DNA from: Alcaligenes sp. SDU_A2
GTDB taxonomy: Bacteria > Pseudomonadota > Gammaproteobacteria > Burkholderiales > Burkholderiaceae_B
NCBI RefSeq assembly: GCF_038237375.1
Contig: NZ_CP151273.1
Coordinates: 1,984,001 to 2,048,000 of the forward strand
Direction of reading: 5' to 3'
Length of the DNA stretch: 64,000 nucleotides
Part shown: one piece after another, positions 8,649-17,202 of the stretch
Position numbering within the stretch: position 1 is the first letter of the stretch
How the letters are laid out: every line of letters starts with the position of its first letter
Notes under the pieces: model-generated
Told to the model about the DNA's origin: nothing
Seen by the model: the letters and a program-made list of their open reading frames with translations, nothing else
Databases searched by the model: none
Made by a program: the position numbers and the translations under genes

Positions 8649-8984
8649 ATGAAATTGAAACACCTGTTGGCCTGTACCTCGCTTGCGGCCGTCGGATTCG
8701 GCGCGCAAGCGGCCGAACCCACATTTGACTCGGTCAAGGACGTGCTGACCAAGAATGCCTGTCTGGCCTGTCACGCAGTGGATAAAAAAGTGGTCGGCCC
8801 AGCCTACCAGGAAGTCGCCGAAAAACGCAAAGGCGACCCTGCCAATGCCGCCCTGATTGCCCAGCATATCCGTCAGGGCAGCAAAGATGTCTACGGCCCT
8901 ATGCCCATGCCGCCCAACCCCGGCATTTCGGACGACGACATTCAAAAAGTCGTTGCCTGGATCATGGCCGGCGCTAAACAGTAA
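8649..8984 (+). CDS. Periplasmic class I c-type cytochrome (c551/c552-like)
   Basis: 111 residues from the ATG at 8649, preceded by AAGGGAG; the frame is open further upstream but without a signal peptide. A signal peptide ends at Ala-Gln-Ala-Ala. The haem site Cys-Leu-Ala-Cys-His is near residue 38, Val-Gly-Pro-Ala-Tyr follows, and the axial Met is in Met-Pro-Met-Pro-Pro-Asn-Pro, as in cytochrome c551/c552. It should shuttle electrons in the periplasm to a terminal oxidase, nitrite reductase or peroxidase. The nearby FNR-type site suggests a role in low-oxygen respiration. A terminator follows directly. Confidence 0.93.
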   Translation: MKLKHLLACTSLAAVGFGAQAAEPTFDSVKDVLTKNACLACHAVDKKVVGPAYQEVAEKRKGDPANAALIAQHIRQGSKDVYGPMPMPPNPGISDDDIQKVVAWIMAGAKQ

Positions 8985-9002
8985 GCGCCCCCCAGATACC
9001 CG

Positions 9003-9031
9003 AACGGACACCGCCTGGTGTCCGTTTTTTT
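9003..9031 (+). terminator. Rho-independent terminator of the cytochrome c gene
   Basis: Ten-base arms (AACGGACACC and GGTGTCCGTT) around loop GCCT with a following run of seven or more T, 19 bases after the stop codon. Confidence 0.9.
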
Positions 9032-9502
9032 GTGCCAACAAATTTCGTGCAATCGTGTTTTCCGGCTGACCGCGTCAGCTTGCATATTGTTTAGATAAAA
9101 TTAATTTTCCGCTATGTGAGCCATAGCCGAATTTCCTTTATGGTCTGCGCAATAAAAAGGCCTAATGGTTGTAAAGCTTCCTTGCAGTACGTTTATAAAT
9201 CTACGGAAGGTGTACTGGTCAGGATACCGGGGCGGACGGGGCGTGAACTCGCAGAGTGCTTGGTCCAAACGGCGGAACGTTTGCGTACGCCGTACAAAGG
9301 ATCAACCATCCGCTGAATGTTCTGTCTGGCATGAAGGCGCATAGCCGGGGCTATGTCATCGGTGTTTTGAGTTGCTCAAGTCATCAGCCCTGTCCGAACC
9401 TGCTGCGCCTTGAATGGTGTCTTCAAACACCCAGTTTCTCATCGACCGGGGCAATTGGCTTTCGGGATTCGTTGAAGAACCTTTTTTTGTGGCTCCACTG
9501 TT
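9032..9502. other. Intergenic stretch without a recognised gene
   Basis: About 470 bases between the cytochrome terminator and the 3' end of the MFS gene. Short open frames exist on the plus strand (for example 9116-9316) but have no ribosome site and no recognisable protein features. No tRNA-like cloverleaf, transposon end or repeat was seen. Confidence 0.4.
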
Positions 9503-10747
9503 TTAAGCGGGCAGGTCTGCATCTGCCCGCGCAGCGCCGGCACGCATGACACGCGGGTAGTCCGACGGCTTGAAACGCCAGGCAAGCAAGGCCACACACA
9601 CAACCAAACCACCGTGCAACAGCCAGGCCGCATTGAAATCGCCGCTGATTTCGAACAACCAGGCGCTGATCATGGGAAACAGGGCGGCAATCGGAAAGCC
9701 ACCGCCTTGCATCAGGGCGCTGAGCGTGCCAGCGCGGGCTGCATCTGGAAAGTGATCCAGGGCCACCAGCAGCACCAGCGAAAAACAACCACCCAGACCG
9801 ATGCCGATAATAACCCCCCAGAGATAAGGGGCCGTATCAGGTAAGTATGCAAAAGCGGCAAATCCAGCCAACTGAAACGCGAGCGCCAGCCAGATCCAGG
9901 GGCGTCTATCCTTGTTGCGCGCGGCCAGAGTGGGCATCAAAAAAGCGGCCACCGCCTGCGCTACCGACAGCAAGGCCACCAGTGCGCCGCTGGCTGCCGT
10001 GGTCCAGCCGTGGCCTTGGTAAAACGTAGCCAGCCAAGTCACCAACGAGGCATAGCCGCCGTTGATCAAGCCAAAACACAGCATCAAAGTCCATGTCCGT
10101 GGGCGGCGCAACAGATCCAGCGAAGGCAGGGAGCCGGTCACACCACGACCGCTACGCGGTACGACTTTCCAGGCGATCCACATGGCAATGCCGATGGGCA
10201 GCGCCCAAAAGGCCAAGGCTATACGCCAACTGTCCGCCATTTCGCTGATCAGTGGGGTAATTTGCGCACCCAAGGCACCACCGCCCATCAGGGTCGCCGA
10301 ATACACACCTGTCACTTGCGCGGTGTGGGCTGGAAACTGCGCTTTGATAATACCGGGCATGACGGCTTGCAGCATCGCCACGCCGGCACCGCATAGCAAG
10401 GCCGTGGCGATCAGGCTGGCTCCGTTGGGCACGGCCCAGCGCAGCGCACAGCCTAAACACAGTATCAGCAGCGACACCATGACTACCTGGCGTATCGACA
10501 GGGTCTTTCGGATCGAGGGCATGTAAAAAGCCCCCAAACCCATAACCATCATCGGCAACAGAGTCAACCAGGCCATATTGGCCAAGGCCATGTCCAGGCC
10601 ATCGGAGACAGCGCGCGCCAAGGTGCCGCTAGAGGTCAGGAAAGGGCGCAAGTTCAGGCCGACCAGTATGACGAACGCCAACCAGAGCCCCTGGCCGCGA
10701 TGTAAACGGGAGGCCCGAGGATGGTCGGTTACAGCAGGATCATTCAT
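9503..10747 (-). CDS. MFS transporter, CynX/NimT family
   Basis: 414 residues with about twelve hydrophobic segments. The N-terminal Leu-Val-Gly-Leu-Asn-Leu-Arg-Pro motif after the first helix is typical of the cyanate/2-nitroimidazole transporter (CynX/NimT) group of the major facilitator superfamily. These are inner-membrane permeases, some exporting nitroaromatic drugs. No cyn genes or other substrate clue are adjacent, so the substrate is unknown. The gene stands alone on the minus strand, 52 bases beyond the end of the plus/minus boundary with the ankyrin gene, which is read in the same direction and could be co-transcribed. Confidence 0.9.
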   Translation of the reverse strand: MNDPAVTDHPRASRLHRGQGLWLAFVILVGLNLRPFLTSSGTLARAVSDGLDMALANMAWLTLLPMMVMGLGAFYMPSIRKTLSIRQVVMVSLLILCLGCALRWAVPNGASLIATALLCGAGVAMLQAVMPGIIKAQFPAHTAQVTGVYSATLMGGGALGAQITPLISEMADSWRIALAFWALPIGIAMWIAWKVVPRSGRGVTGSLPSLDLLRRPRTWTLMLCFGLINGGYASLVTWLATFYQGHGWTTAASGALVALLSVAQAVAAFLMPTLAARNKDRRPWIWLALAFQLAGFAAFAYLPDTAPYLWGVIIGIGLGGCFSLVLLVALDHFPDAARAGTLSALMQGGGFPIAALFPMISAWLFEISGDFNAAWLLHGGLVVCVALLAWRFKPSDYPRVMRAGAARADADLPA

Positions 10748-10799
10748 GCGGATTTGTTCAGTGGGCTGAATAAAGATAATACTTTACACCCTTTCCTGT

Positions 10800-11474
10800 T
10801 TAAGGCTTGGCACCTGCCTGTTCCAAAATTGCCGCTGTTTCGTGCTGATTGCGTTGGCGCGCCAGTGTTAACGGTCGCACGCCCTGACCATCGGGCAGAT
10901 TCACATCGGCACCGCCTGCAATCAAATCCCGCACCACTTGCTGGTGATCTGGGCCGCCATCGGACAGCACAATGGCTTCGTGCAAAGCCGTCCAGCCCAG
11001 ACGGTTGACATGGTTAGGGTCTACGCCCGCCCTGAGCAGTTCTTGCACCACCTGAACATAGCCGTGCTCGGCGGCAGGAATCAGCGCAGTGCCCCGGTAT
11101 CGGTTAACACTGCGCAGGTCGGCACCATGTTGCAAGGTCAAACGCAGAATTTCCAACCGGCCTTGCGCCCCAGCCACCAGATAAGGTGTGTCGGCAATGG
11201 CATCTACCTGATTAACGTCGGCTCCGGCTTGCACCAACAGTTCGGCAATATCAATGGCGTTCAGCCATGTGGCTCGCAATAGGGGGCTTTGTCCTTGCTG
11301 GTCCGGCACATTGACGCTTTGACGTCCTTGCGTTTGCGACAACAATTCACGTACTTTGGCGCTATCACCTTGTTCGACGGCTTCCAGCAGGCTGGTTTGC
11401 GCCCAGGCGGTTCCGTTGCCCAAGGCCAGGGTCAGCGCAGTCGTCCAGAAGAAACGGGCAGAAAGGGAAAACAT
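10800..11474 (-). CDS. Exported ankyrin-repeat protein
   Basis: 224 residues. A signal peptide ends at Ala-Trp-Ala-Gln, so the protein is periplasmic. About five ankyrin repeats follow, visible as repeated Gly-Ala-Asp-Val-Asn/Asp-Pro-Asn, Thr-Ala-Leu-His-Glu-Ala and Leu-Leu units. Such proteins mediate protein contacts; exported ankyrin proteins next to catalases protect against peroxide in Pseudomonas, but no catalase is here. A second exported ankyrin protein is encoded at 52333-53205 with a different repeat layout. Confidence 0.88.
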   Translation of the reverse strand: MFSLSARFFWTTALTLALGNGTAWAQTSLLEAVEQGDSAKVRELLSQTQGRQSVNVPDQQGQSPLLRATWLNAIDIAELLVQAGADVNQVDAIADTPYLVAGAQGRLEILRLTLQHGADLRSVNRYRGTALIPAAEHGYVQVVQELLRAGVDPNHVNRLGWTALHEAIVLSDGGPDHQQVVRDLIAGGADVNLPDGQGVRPLTLARQRNQHETAAILEQAGAKP

Positions 11475-11572
11475 CGAAGGCTCCTAGGGCGGTCAGGCAG
11501 GGCAAAAACATATCGTTCCATTAATAGCACAGTCGGATGTCTGCCTTGATATGTAAAAGCAAATTCCGCCTA

Positions 11573-12523
11573 TCACACTAGATAAGCGCGTGTGTCCCGG
11601 TCCAGCTCCGGATTCTGGATCAGACGGTCTAGTTCTTGGCGCAGAAAATCCACAAAAACCCGGGTTTTTTGCGGCATCATGCGCGAGGGCAGCAGGGCCA
11701 TGATGGGGAAGGGGGTAAATTCCCAGTCCGGCAATACGCGTTCCAGGCGTGCTCCGTCGGTGTCCAGATAGCGTTCGACCAGCGAGGAGGCCGCGATGCC
11801 CATGTCGCGCACTGCCAGCTTGCGCATCATGATGGCGTTATTAATGGTGACCGGGCCGCTGACCCGGGCTTCGTACGGTTGCTTGTCCGGCCCACGCAGC
11901 ACCCAGGTCCGGTCGCTTTCATCGTGACTGGCGCAGATGCAGGTGTGGCTGGACAGTTCGGACGGGTGTTTCGGGCGGCCATGCTTGTCCAGATAAGCGC
12001 TCGACGCATACAGGCCCAACCGAATCTGCCCCAACACAGTGGCCACCGTATTAGAGTCAGGCTGAGGGCCTACCCGTATGACGCAGTCGTAATTGTCCGA
12101 CTGCAAATCGATATGGCGGATATTCAGATCGCAGTCCAGCTCTATATCGGGATAGGCCTGACGAAATCCATGCACGACAGCCGGCATGAAAACAATGCTG
12201 AAACTGGCTGGGATCGATACCCGCAAGCGCCCTTTGGGCGATTGGGCTACATCCAGTAATTGTTCATGCGCCAGGCGGGCCTGCTCTACCACCGCCAGGC
12301 AGCGCTCGAAGTACACTTGGCCGGCTTCGGTCACATCCACGTTGCGGGTGCTGCGCTTGAGCAGAGCGACACCCACTTCTTTTTCCAGTTCTCGTATGCG
12401 CCGCGATACGGTGGATACCGGCATGCCCAGGGCATCGGCAGCACGGGTAAAGTGGCGCGCCCGGGCCACCTCCACAAAAATGGCGATGTCGTTCAGCAAG
12501 GGTCCGGCAGTTAACGTGCTCAT
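11573..12523 (-). CDS. LysR-family transcriptional regulator
   Basis: 316 residues. The N-terminal winged helix-turn-helix (Ala-Arg-His-Phe-Thr-Arg-Ala-Ala-Asp-Ala-Leu-Gly-Met-Pro-Val-Ser-Thr-Val-Ser-Arg) and substrate-binding domain (about 95-300) are of the group close to AaeR/PgrR. It is divergent from the DUF4148 gene; the 140-base gap contains TTCCAT-GA-ATGGAA (12532-12545), a LysR-type dyad that could be its autoregulatory site. Confidence 0.92.
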   Translation of the reverse strand: MSTLTAGPLLNDIAIFVEVARARHFTRAADALGMPVSTVSRRIRELEKEVGVALLKRSTRNVDVTEAGQVYFERCLAVVEQARLAHEQLLDVAQSPKGRLRVSIPASFSIVFMPAVVHGFRQAYPDIELDCDLNIRHIDLQSDNYDCVIRVGPQPDSNTVATVLGQIRLGLYASSAYLDKHGRPKHPSELSSHTCICASHDESDRTWVLRGPDKQPYEARVSGPVTINNAIMMRKLAVRDMGIAASSLVERYLDTDGARLERVLPDWEFTPFPIMALLPSRMMPQKTRVFVDFLRQELDRLIQNPELDRDTRAYLV

Positions 12524-12531
12524 TAAAATTG

Positions 12532-12545
12532 TTCCATGAATGGAA
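12532..12545. promoter_or_regulatory. Dyad upstream of LysR gene, candidate LysR operator
   Basis: TTCCAT-GA-ATGGAA is a perfect inverted repeat with a T-N-A geometry expected of LysR-type operators. It is 9 bases from the LysR start and about 120 bases from the divergent DUF4148 gene. Confidence 0.5.
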
Positions 12546-12664
12546 ATATGTTTGCAATATTAAGGGTTTTTCCCAGGTTCAGGGGCGTTCATACTTCATC
12601 CAACGATTCGGAAATCATCTAAGCCGAATCTTTCTTAAGCGAATAATTGGTACTGGAGTTAATT

Positions 12665-12988
12665 ATGAAAAGCATTGCACGCACTGCCATCCTAGGTCTG
12701 TCCCTGAGCGCCGCTACCCTGATGGGCGTTGCCAACGCCGCCAGCATCCAGCAGGCCCAACAAAGCATCGGCGAACTGAACTATCCACCTGCCATCACCG
12801 AAACCTCGACACTGAGCCGTCAAGAAGTTCTTCAGGAACTGGCCCAAGCACGCGCTCAAGGCCAAATCCAGGCCGGTGCCATGAACGATTACCCCCAGTT
12901 GCCCCAGGCCAGCCAATTGAGCCGTGAACAAGTCATTGCCTCCACCCAGGAATGGAACAGCATGCACGGCGATTTCGTCACCTTCTAA
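12665..12988 (+). CDS. DUF4148 family small exported protein
   Basis: 107 residues from the ATG at 12665, preceded by GGAG; a TTG 18 bases upstream is less likely. A signal peptide ends Val-Ala-Asn-Ala-Ala. The mature part has two similar Leu-Ser-Arg-Gln/Glu-Gln-Val segments followed by acidic turns, as in DUF4148 proteins that are common and often multi-copy in Burkholderiales. Function unknown. A good terminator follows. Confidence 0.83.
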   Translation: MKSIARTAILGLSLSAATLMGVANAASIQQAQQSIGELNYPPAITETSTLSRQEVLQELAQARAQGQIQAGAMNDYPQLPQASQLSREQVIASTQEWNSMHGDFVTF

Positions 12989-13029
12989 GTACGTCGTTCT
13001 TCCCCGCATCGACTCCCCTCCGATGCCTG

Positions 13030-13060
13030 GCGGCGCTCCGATTGGAGCGCCGCTTTTTTT
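13030..13060 (+). terminator. Rho-independent terminator of the DUF4148 gene
   Basis: Ten-base perfect arms (GCGGCGCTCC and GGAGCGCCGC), loop GATT, then seven T. Confidence 0.92.
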
Positions 13061-13095
13061 CAAAGTAGAGCGCATGTGTCGCCAACGCCGGTTTA

Positions 13096-13133
13096 GGGGT
13101 CATTTCAGAAAACGGAAAATAAAGCACCTTAAG
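13096..13133. repeat. Left 38-bp terminal inverted repeat of the Tn3-family element
   Basis: Begins GGGGTCATTTCAG and ends AAGCACCTTAAG. Compared with the right end it differs at positions 7, 9, 13, 33, 34 and 35. The tnpA remnant's stop codon lies inside it, as in complete Tn3-family transposons. Confidence 0.92.
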
Positions 13134-13302
13134 CCGGTTGTAGTGGCCGTAGCGGTCTGAACTTGCAGGTGCCGATCTTGGCACTGCTACGCCAGAGGTA
13201 ATCGCAGGTCAGATGGATGTGTTCCCAGCCCAGTGCCGCCCCGTAGGTTTCGTCGCGAATGTGCCAGGCTTGCAGCCAAGCGAGCTTAGCGTAAGGCTGG
13301 CA
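13129..13302 (-). pseudogene. tnpA remnant: internally deleted Tn3-family transposase, 3' end
   Basis: Reading the minus strand, 57 codons up to the TAA at 13131-13129 encode a segment with [12 protein letters not shown], an internal Tn3 TnpA motif, joined in frame to Leu-Gly-Trp-Glu-His-Ile-His-Leu-Thr and Asp-Tyr-Leu-Trp-Arg-Ser, ending Lys-Phe-Arg-Pro-Leu-Arg-Pro-Leu, which is the C-terminus of the same protein. The middle part is missing, so the deletion joined two regions of tnpA without breaking the frame. A TGA lies just upstream and no start is present. It cannot be functional but marks the parent as a Tn21-like transposon. Confidence 0.85.
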
Positions 13303-13351
13303 TCACGATAGGGTATAGTCCAAACAGACCCAATCCCTAGCTGTACTCAAT

Positions 13352-13900
13352 ATGAACAAGATATTGCCTGACGTCGCCGATGCTGCGGTGGAGATCGTTC
13401 CATACGACAAAGCGTGGCCCGCGATGTTCGAAGCCGAACGCGCATCGCTGCAAGCGGCACTTGCCCCCTGGCTCACTGGCGACATAGAACATGTTGGCAG
13501 TACGGCAATACCGGGACTGGTGGCAAAACCCATCATCGACATCATGGCCCCAGTCGCCGAGCTCAAAACATCCATCGCGGCGATTGAAGCAGTAAAAATC
13601 TTGGGCTATGTCTACCACCCGTATAAGTCAGAGGTCATGCACTGGTTTTGCAAGCCATCGCCACATTTGCGCACCCACCATTTGCACTTGGTGCCGCGCG
13701 ATAGTTCCCTGTGGAAGGAACAGCTAATTTTTCGAGATGCTCTCCGCCAAAATAGGGCACTTTTTGCCGAGTACGCCGCGCTCAAATTGCGTCTGTCTCA
13801 GGAGTTTCGTCTCGATAGAGAAGCTTACACAGCCGCAAAAGAGCCCTTTATTGTCAGCGTGCTTTCGCAATTTTCTGGCTCTGGCCAGGGTGCAATTTAG
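13352..13900 (+). CDS. GrpB family (UPF0157) nucleotidyltransferase-fold protein
   Basis: 182 residues, full length for the family. The diagnostic block is His-Val-Gly-Ser-Thr-Ala-Ile-Pro-Gly-Leu with Ala-Lys-Pro-Ile-Ile-Asp-Ile, followed by Thr-His-His-Leu-His-Leu-Val near residue 110. The fold is that of a minimal nucleotidyltransferase; in some proteins it is fused to dephospho-CoA kinase, but the reaction of stand-alone members is unknown. Here it is the only intact gene of the Tn3-family element. GrpB-like proteins are not usual transposon cargo, so its selective value is open. Confidence 0.9.
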   Translation: MNKILPDVADAAVEIVPYDKAWPAMFEAERASLQAALAPWLTGDIEHVGSTAIPGLVAKPIIDIMAPVAELKTSIAAIEAVKILGYVYHPYKSEVMHWFCKPSPHLRTHHLHLVPRDSSLWKEQLIFRDALRQNRALFAEYAALKLRLSQEFRLDREAYTAAKEPFIVSVLSQFSGSGQGAI

Positions 13901-13934
13901 TCATTCCTCAAGGCGTAAATACGCGCCAAAGAGG

Positions 13935-13972
13935 CTTGGCGTGCTTTATTTTCCGTTTTTTGAGACGACCCC
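13935..13972. repeat. Right 38-bp terminal inverted repeat of the Tn3-family element
   Basis: On the minus strand begins GGGGTCGTCTCA and contains CGGAAAATAAAGCACG. Followed directly by GTTTA, the second copy of the target duplication. Confidence 0.92.
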
Positions 13973-14043
13973 GTTTAGAACAAACTGTTTGTAAGGCTAA
14001 TGGCAGCCCGCACTGACTGCGCCAGATCGATGCGGACAAATGC

Positions 14044-14074
14044 TTGACCTTGCCACCGGGGTAAGCCCTACAGT
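14044..14074 (+). promoter_or_regulatory. CueR/MerR-type copper-responsive promoter of copA
   Basis: TTGACC (14044-14049) and TACAGT (14069-14074) are separated by 19 bases, the over-long spacer characteristic of MerR-family promoters. The spacer holds the dyad CTTGCC-ACCGG-GGTAAG, close to the CueR operators of copper ATPase genes. The predicted start of transcription would be about 25 bases before the copA ATG. No cueR gene is seen nearby. Confidence 0.78.
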
Positions 14075-14106
14075 TCAGTCATCAAGACTATAGATAGGTG
14101 ACTGCC

Positions 14107-16569
14107 ATGACAACGAGCACAGCCAAGCAAGCATCCCGCCTGACGCTGGATGTGGAAGGCATGACCTGCGCCTCGTGCGTGAGCCGGGTAGAAAAAATCA
14201 TTGCCAAGGTGCCGGGGGTACGCAGCGCGCAGGTCAACCTGGCTACCCAGAAGGCAACGGTGGAAGTGGATGGGGTGCCGCCCATACAGGAGATTGTCCA
14301 GGCGGTTGAAAAAGGCGGATATCAGGTTCCATCCCAGGAGCAGATTCTGCAAGTGCAGGACATGACCTGCGCTTCCTGCGTAGGCCGGGTTGAAAAAGCG
14401 CTGCTCAAGGTGCCAGGCGTGCAAAGTGCTGCTGTTAATCTGGCAAGCGGTCAGGCCCATGTGCGCAGCATGCAAGGTGTGTCTGTCGACGATTTGATTG
14501 CTGCTGTCGGCAAGGTCGGTTATCCGGCCAGCCAGGCCAGCGTCACTACCGCACAGGACCAGACCGAACGCGCCCAACACCATTACGACAGCACGCGCCG
14601 GCGTTTTTGGCTGGCTGCTGTGCTGGCCTTGCCCGTGTTTATCCTGGAGATGGGCGGGCACATGGTGCCGGCGTTTCATCATTGGATCGGCGCGACGATA
14701 GGCACCCAGAACAGTTGGCTGCTGCAGTTTGCTCTGACTACGCTGGTGCTGGTTTTTCCGGGCCGTGAGTTCTACACCAAAGGCATACCCACGCTGCTGC
14801 GCGGTGCGCCGGACATGAACTCGCTGGTGGCGGTAGGGACACTGGCCGCCTATCTTTTCTCTTTGGTCACGACCTTTGCCCCGCAATGGCTGCCGCAGGC
14901 TTCGCAGCATGTGTATTACGAAGCCGCCGCCGTGATCGTGGCGCTGATCTTGCTGGGCCGGCTGCTGGAGGCGCGCGCCAAGGGCCGTACGTCAGAGGCC
15001 ATCCAGCGTCTGCTTAGTTTGCAGCCGCCCACGGCGCGAGTGCGGCGCGACGGCCAGGAAGTGGATGTGCCGCTGGAATCGCTGCAAACCGGCGAGTGTG
15101 TGCTGGTGCGGCCGGGTGAGCGCATCCCTGTGGATGGTCGCATCGTGTCCGGGCAAAGTTATGTGGACGAATCGATGGTGACCGGCGAGTCCGTGCCTGT
15201 CGCCAAACAAATAGGCGATACGCTGATTGGCGGCACAGTCAATCAGAAAGGCTCATTGGAGTTCGAGGCGACGGCCGTGGGCCAGGATACGGTGCTGGCC
15301 CATATTGTTTCCATGGTCGAGCAGGCGCAGGGGGCCAAACTGCCGATTCAGGCCGTGGTGGACAAAATCACGCTTTGGTTTGTGCCGGCAGTAATGGGCC
15401 TGGCAGTGCTGACGGCGCTGGTTTGGCTGATATTCGGGCCTTCGCCCGCCTTAAGCTTTGCCCTGGTCAACGCCGTGGCCGTGCTGATCATTGCCTGCCC
15501 GTGCGCGATGGGGCTGGCTACGCCGACCTCGATTATGGTGGGGACGGGTCGCGCCGCGCAGGCCGGGGTGTTGTTTCGCAAGGGGGATTCGCTGCAGGCG
15601 CTGCGCGATGTTCGGGTCGTGGCGGTAGACAAAACCGGCACCCTGACCAAAGGTGCGCCGGAGTTGACCGATTTTGTCGGCTTGCCTGGCGATGACGAGC
15701 ACACGGTACTGGCTGCCGTGGCGGCGCTGGAGAACCACTCCGAGCATCCCATTGCGCAAGCCATTGTCGCAGCCGCTCAGGAAAAAGGGCTGTCCTTGCC
15801 TCGGGCAGAGCAGTTCGAGTCTTTGACTGGTTTGGGCGTACAGGCGCTGATAGACGGAGTGACATGGCATGTCGGTGCCGATCGCCTGATGGATCGTTTG
15901 GGCGCGGATCTGTCGGTTTTTGCCGCACAGGCCCAAACCCTGGCCCAAGAAGGCAAAACGCCCATGTATGCAGCCAGGGCCAATCAGGTTGTAGCTTTGC
16001 TGGCTGTGGCCGACCCCATCAAGGACAGTACGCCACAAGCGATCGAACACTTGCATGCGCGCGGCATCAAGGTGGTAATGATTACTGGCGACAACCGCCA
16101 CACGGCACACGCGATTGCGCGACGGCTGAATATCGACGATGTGGTGGCCGAAGTCATGCCAGAAGGCAAAGTCCAGGCGGTGCAGGCTTTGCGTCAAGAA
16201 TACCGGCATCTGGCCTATGTAGGCGACGGCATCAACGATGCGCCCGCCCTTGCTGTGGCTGATGTGGGTATTGCCATTGGAACTGGCACAGACATTGCCA
16301 TCGAGGCCGCTGATGTGGTGCTGATGTCGGGCGATATGCGCGGCGTGGTCACGGCGATTTCGCTCTCGCATGCGACCTTGCGCAATATCCATCAAAATCT
16401 GTTCTGGGCCTTTGCCTATAACGTAGCTTTGATTCCCGTAGCGGCAGGGGTGTTGTATCCCTTTGGCGGCCCCTTGCTGTCCCCGGTGTTTGCGGCCGGG
16501 GCGATGGCCTTATCCAGTGTATTCGTGGTCAGCAATGCCCTGCGTTTGCGGCGCGCCAGATTGGATTAG
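14107..16569 (+). CDS. copA: Copper-exporting P1B-type ATPase CopA
   Basis: 820 residues from the ATG at 14107, with AGGTG eight bases upstream; a GTG at 14098 is possible. Two heavy-metal-associated domains each carry Met-Thr-Cys-Ala-Ser-Cys (about residues 20 and 88). The membrane Cys-Pro-Cys motif (Ile-Ala-Cys-Pro-Cys-Ala-Met-Gly) defines a Cu(I) or Ag(I) pump. The phosphorylation site Asp-Lys-Thr-Gly-Thr-Leu-Thr, the Ser-Glu-His-Pro motif and Gly-Asp-Gly-Ile-Asn-Asp-Ala-Pro follow. It exports Cu(I) from the cytoplasm. The CueR-type promoter just upstream supports copper induction. A terminator follows. Confidence 0.96.
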   Translation: MTTSTAKQASRLTLDVEGMTCASCVSRVEKIIAKVPGVRSAQVNLATQKATVEVDGVPPIQEIVQAVEKGGYQVPSQEQILQVQDMTCASCVGRVEKALLKVPGVQSAAVNLASGQAHVRSMQGVSVDDLIAAVGKVGYPASQASVTTAQDQTERAQHHYDSTRRRFWLAAVLALPVFILEMGGHMVPAFHHWIGATIGTQNSWLLQFALTTLVLVFPGREFYTKGIPTLLRGAPDMNSLVAVGTLAAYLFSLVTTFAPQWLPQASQHVYYEAAAVIVALILLGRLLEARAKGRTSEAIQRLLSLQPPTARVRRDGQEVDVPLESLQTGECVLVRPGERIPVDGRIVSGQSYVDESMVTGESVPVAKQIGDTLIGGTVNQKGSLEFEATAVGQDTVLAHIVSMVEQAQGAKLPIQAVVDKITLWFVPAVMGLAVLTALVWLIFGPSPALSFALVNAVAVLIIACPCAMGLATPTSIMVGTGRAAQAGVLFRKGDSLQALRDVRVVAVDKTGTLTKGAPELTDFVGLPGDDEHTVLAAVAALENHSEHPIAQAIVAAAQEKGLSLPRAEQFESLTGLGVQALIDGVTWHVGADRLMDRLGADLSVFAAQAQTLAQEGKTPMYAARANQVVALLAVADPIKDSTPQAIEHLHARGIKVVMITGDNRHTAHAIARRLNIDDVVAEVMPEGKVQAVQALRQEYRHLAYVGDGINDAPALAVADVGIAIGTGTDIAIEAADVVLMSGDMRGVVTAISLSHATLRNIHQNLFWAFAYNVALIPVAAGVLYPFGGPLLSPVFAAGAMALSSVFVVSNALRLRRARLD

Positions 16570-16614
16570 CAGGCACGGGGGAGCGGGCGGCGGTGGATAG
16601 CACGGCCTTGCGGA

Positions 16615-16647
16615 TCAAAGGCGAACCGTTTCCGGTTCGCCTTTTTT
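16615..16647 (+). terminator. Rho-independent terminator of copA
   Basis: Arms AAAGGCGAACCG and CGGTTCGCCTTT around loop TTTC, with a T run at the 3' side, 48 bases beyond the stop codon. Confidence 0.88.
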
Positions 16648-16749
16648 AAGTTTGTCGCGGATTTCCGGGATGAATTGGCCCTCTGTCAGAAGAGCATAGG
16701 CACCCGCAAGCCCGCCAAGGCCTGTTTCTTGTGCGCGTCCCGCTGCAAC

Positions 16750-17190
16750 TCAGGCTTTAAGGGTATAGCGCAAGATTTCCACGACCTGTTCGGGGCTGGT
16801 GGCCCAGGCCTGGGCGCTGGCATCCACTTCCTTCAGGGGGTGGATGATATCGGGAGCATGCAGGGTGATGTATGGCTTGCCCAACGCCGCACAGTACCCG
16901 GCGTCGAATGCGGCGTTCCACTGCTTGTACTTGTCCCCGAAACGCACCACCACCAGATCGGCCTGTTCGATCAGTGTTTTGGTGCGAATGGCATTGATCT
17001 TGGATGATTTGTGGTCACGCCAGAACGCATCGCTCTCTGCGCCCAGGTGGTCGCCGGCGGCATCGCTGGCATCATGATCGGTGACAGGGGCCGTAAACGT
17101 AACATCCAGTCCGGCCGCTTTGGCTCCTGCGGCGATTTGTTCGCGCCAGTCGGTGTGGATCTCCCCGGACAGATAGACCAAAAAGCTCAT
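16750..17190 (-). CDS. YtoQ family protein
   Basis: 146 residues, typical length. It starts Leu-Val-Tyr-Leu-Ser-Gly-Glu-Ile-His and contains Ala-Pro-Val-Thr-Asp-His and Trp-Asn-Ala-Ala-Phe-Asp-Ala-Gly, both characteristic of the YtoQ family (nucleoside 2-deoxyribosyltransferase-like fold). The function is not known. GGAG precedes the ATG. Convergent with copA. Confidence 0.88.
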   Translation of the reverse strand: MSFLVYLSGEIHTDWREQIAAGAKAAGLDVTFTAPVTDHDASDAAGDHLGAESDAFWRDHKSSKINAIRTKTLIEQADLVVVRFGDKYKQWNAAFDAGYCAALGKPYITLHAPDIIHPLKEVDASAQAWATSPEQVVEILRYTLKA

Positions 17191-17202
17191 GTTTCACTCC
17201 AT

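Larger units (their letters stand above)
13091..13977. mobile_element. Non-autonomous Tn3-family element carrying a grpB-type gene (with 5-bp target duplication)
   Basis: An 877-base element (13096-13972) is bounded by 38-base inverted repeats of the Tn21/Tn1721 type, each beginning GGGGTC and containing the block CGGAAAATAAAGCAC. The two ends agree at 32 of 38 positions. Directly outside each end is GTTTA (13091-13095 and 13973-13977), the 5-base target duplication expected of Tn3 transposition. Inside are an internally deleted tnpA remnant on the minus strand and a complete grpB-type gene on the plus strand. There is no resolvase and no full transposase, so it would need a related transposase in trans. 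It landed about 70 bases upstream of the copA promoter. Confidence 0.92.

Noticed and set aside
9116-9316. 66-codon frame in the gap after cytochrome c
   Set aside because: No ribosome site and no protein features; kept only as part of the unassigned gap.
13352-13900. Possible antibiotic-resistance cargo in the Tn3-type element
   Set aside because: The GSTAIPG and AKPIIDI blocks and the length fit GrpB/UPF0157, not an aminoglycoside nucleotidyltransferase.
14068-14910. 280-codon minus-strand open frame next to the Tn3 element
   Set aside because: Overlaps the two metal-binding domains of copA in antisense; composition is low-complexity His/Gln/Arg as expected of a shadow.
15451-16395. 314-codon open frame on the minus strand
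   Set aside because: Antisense shadow of copA, without recognisable domains.
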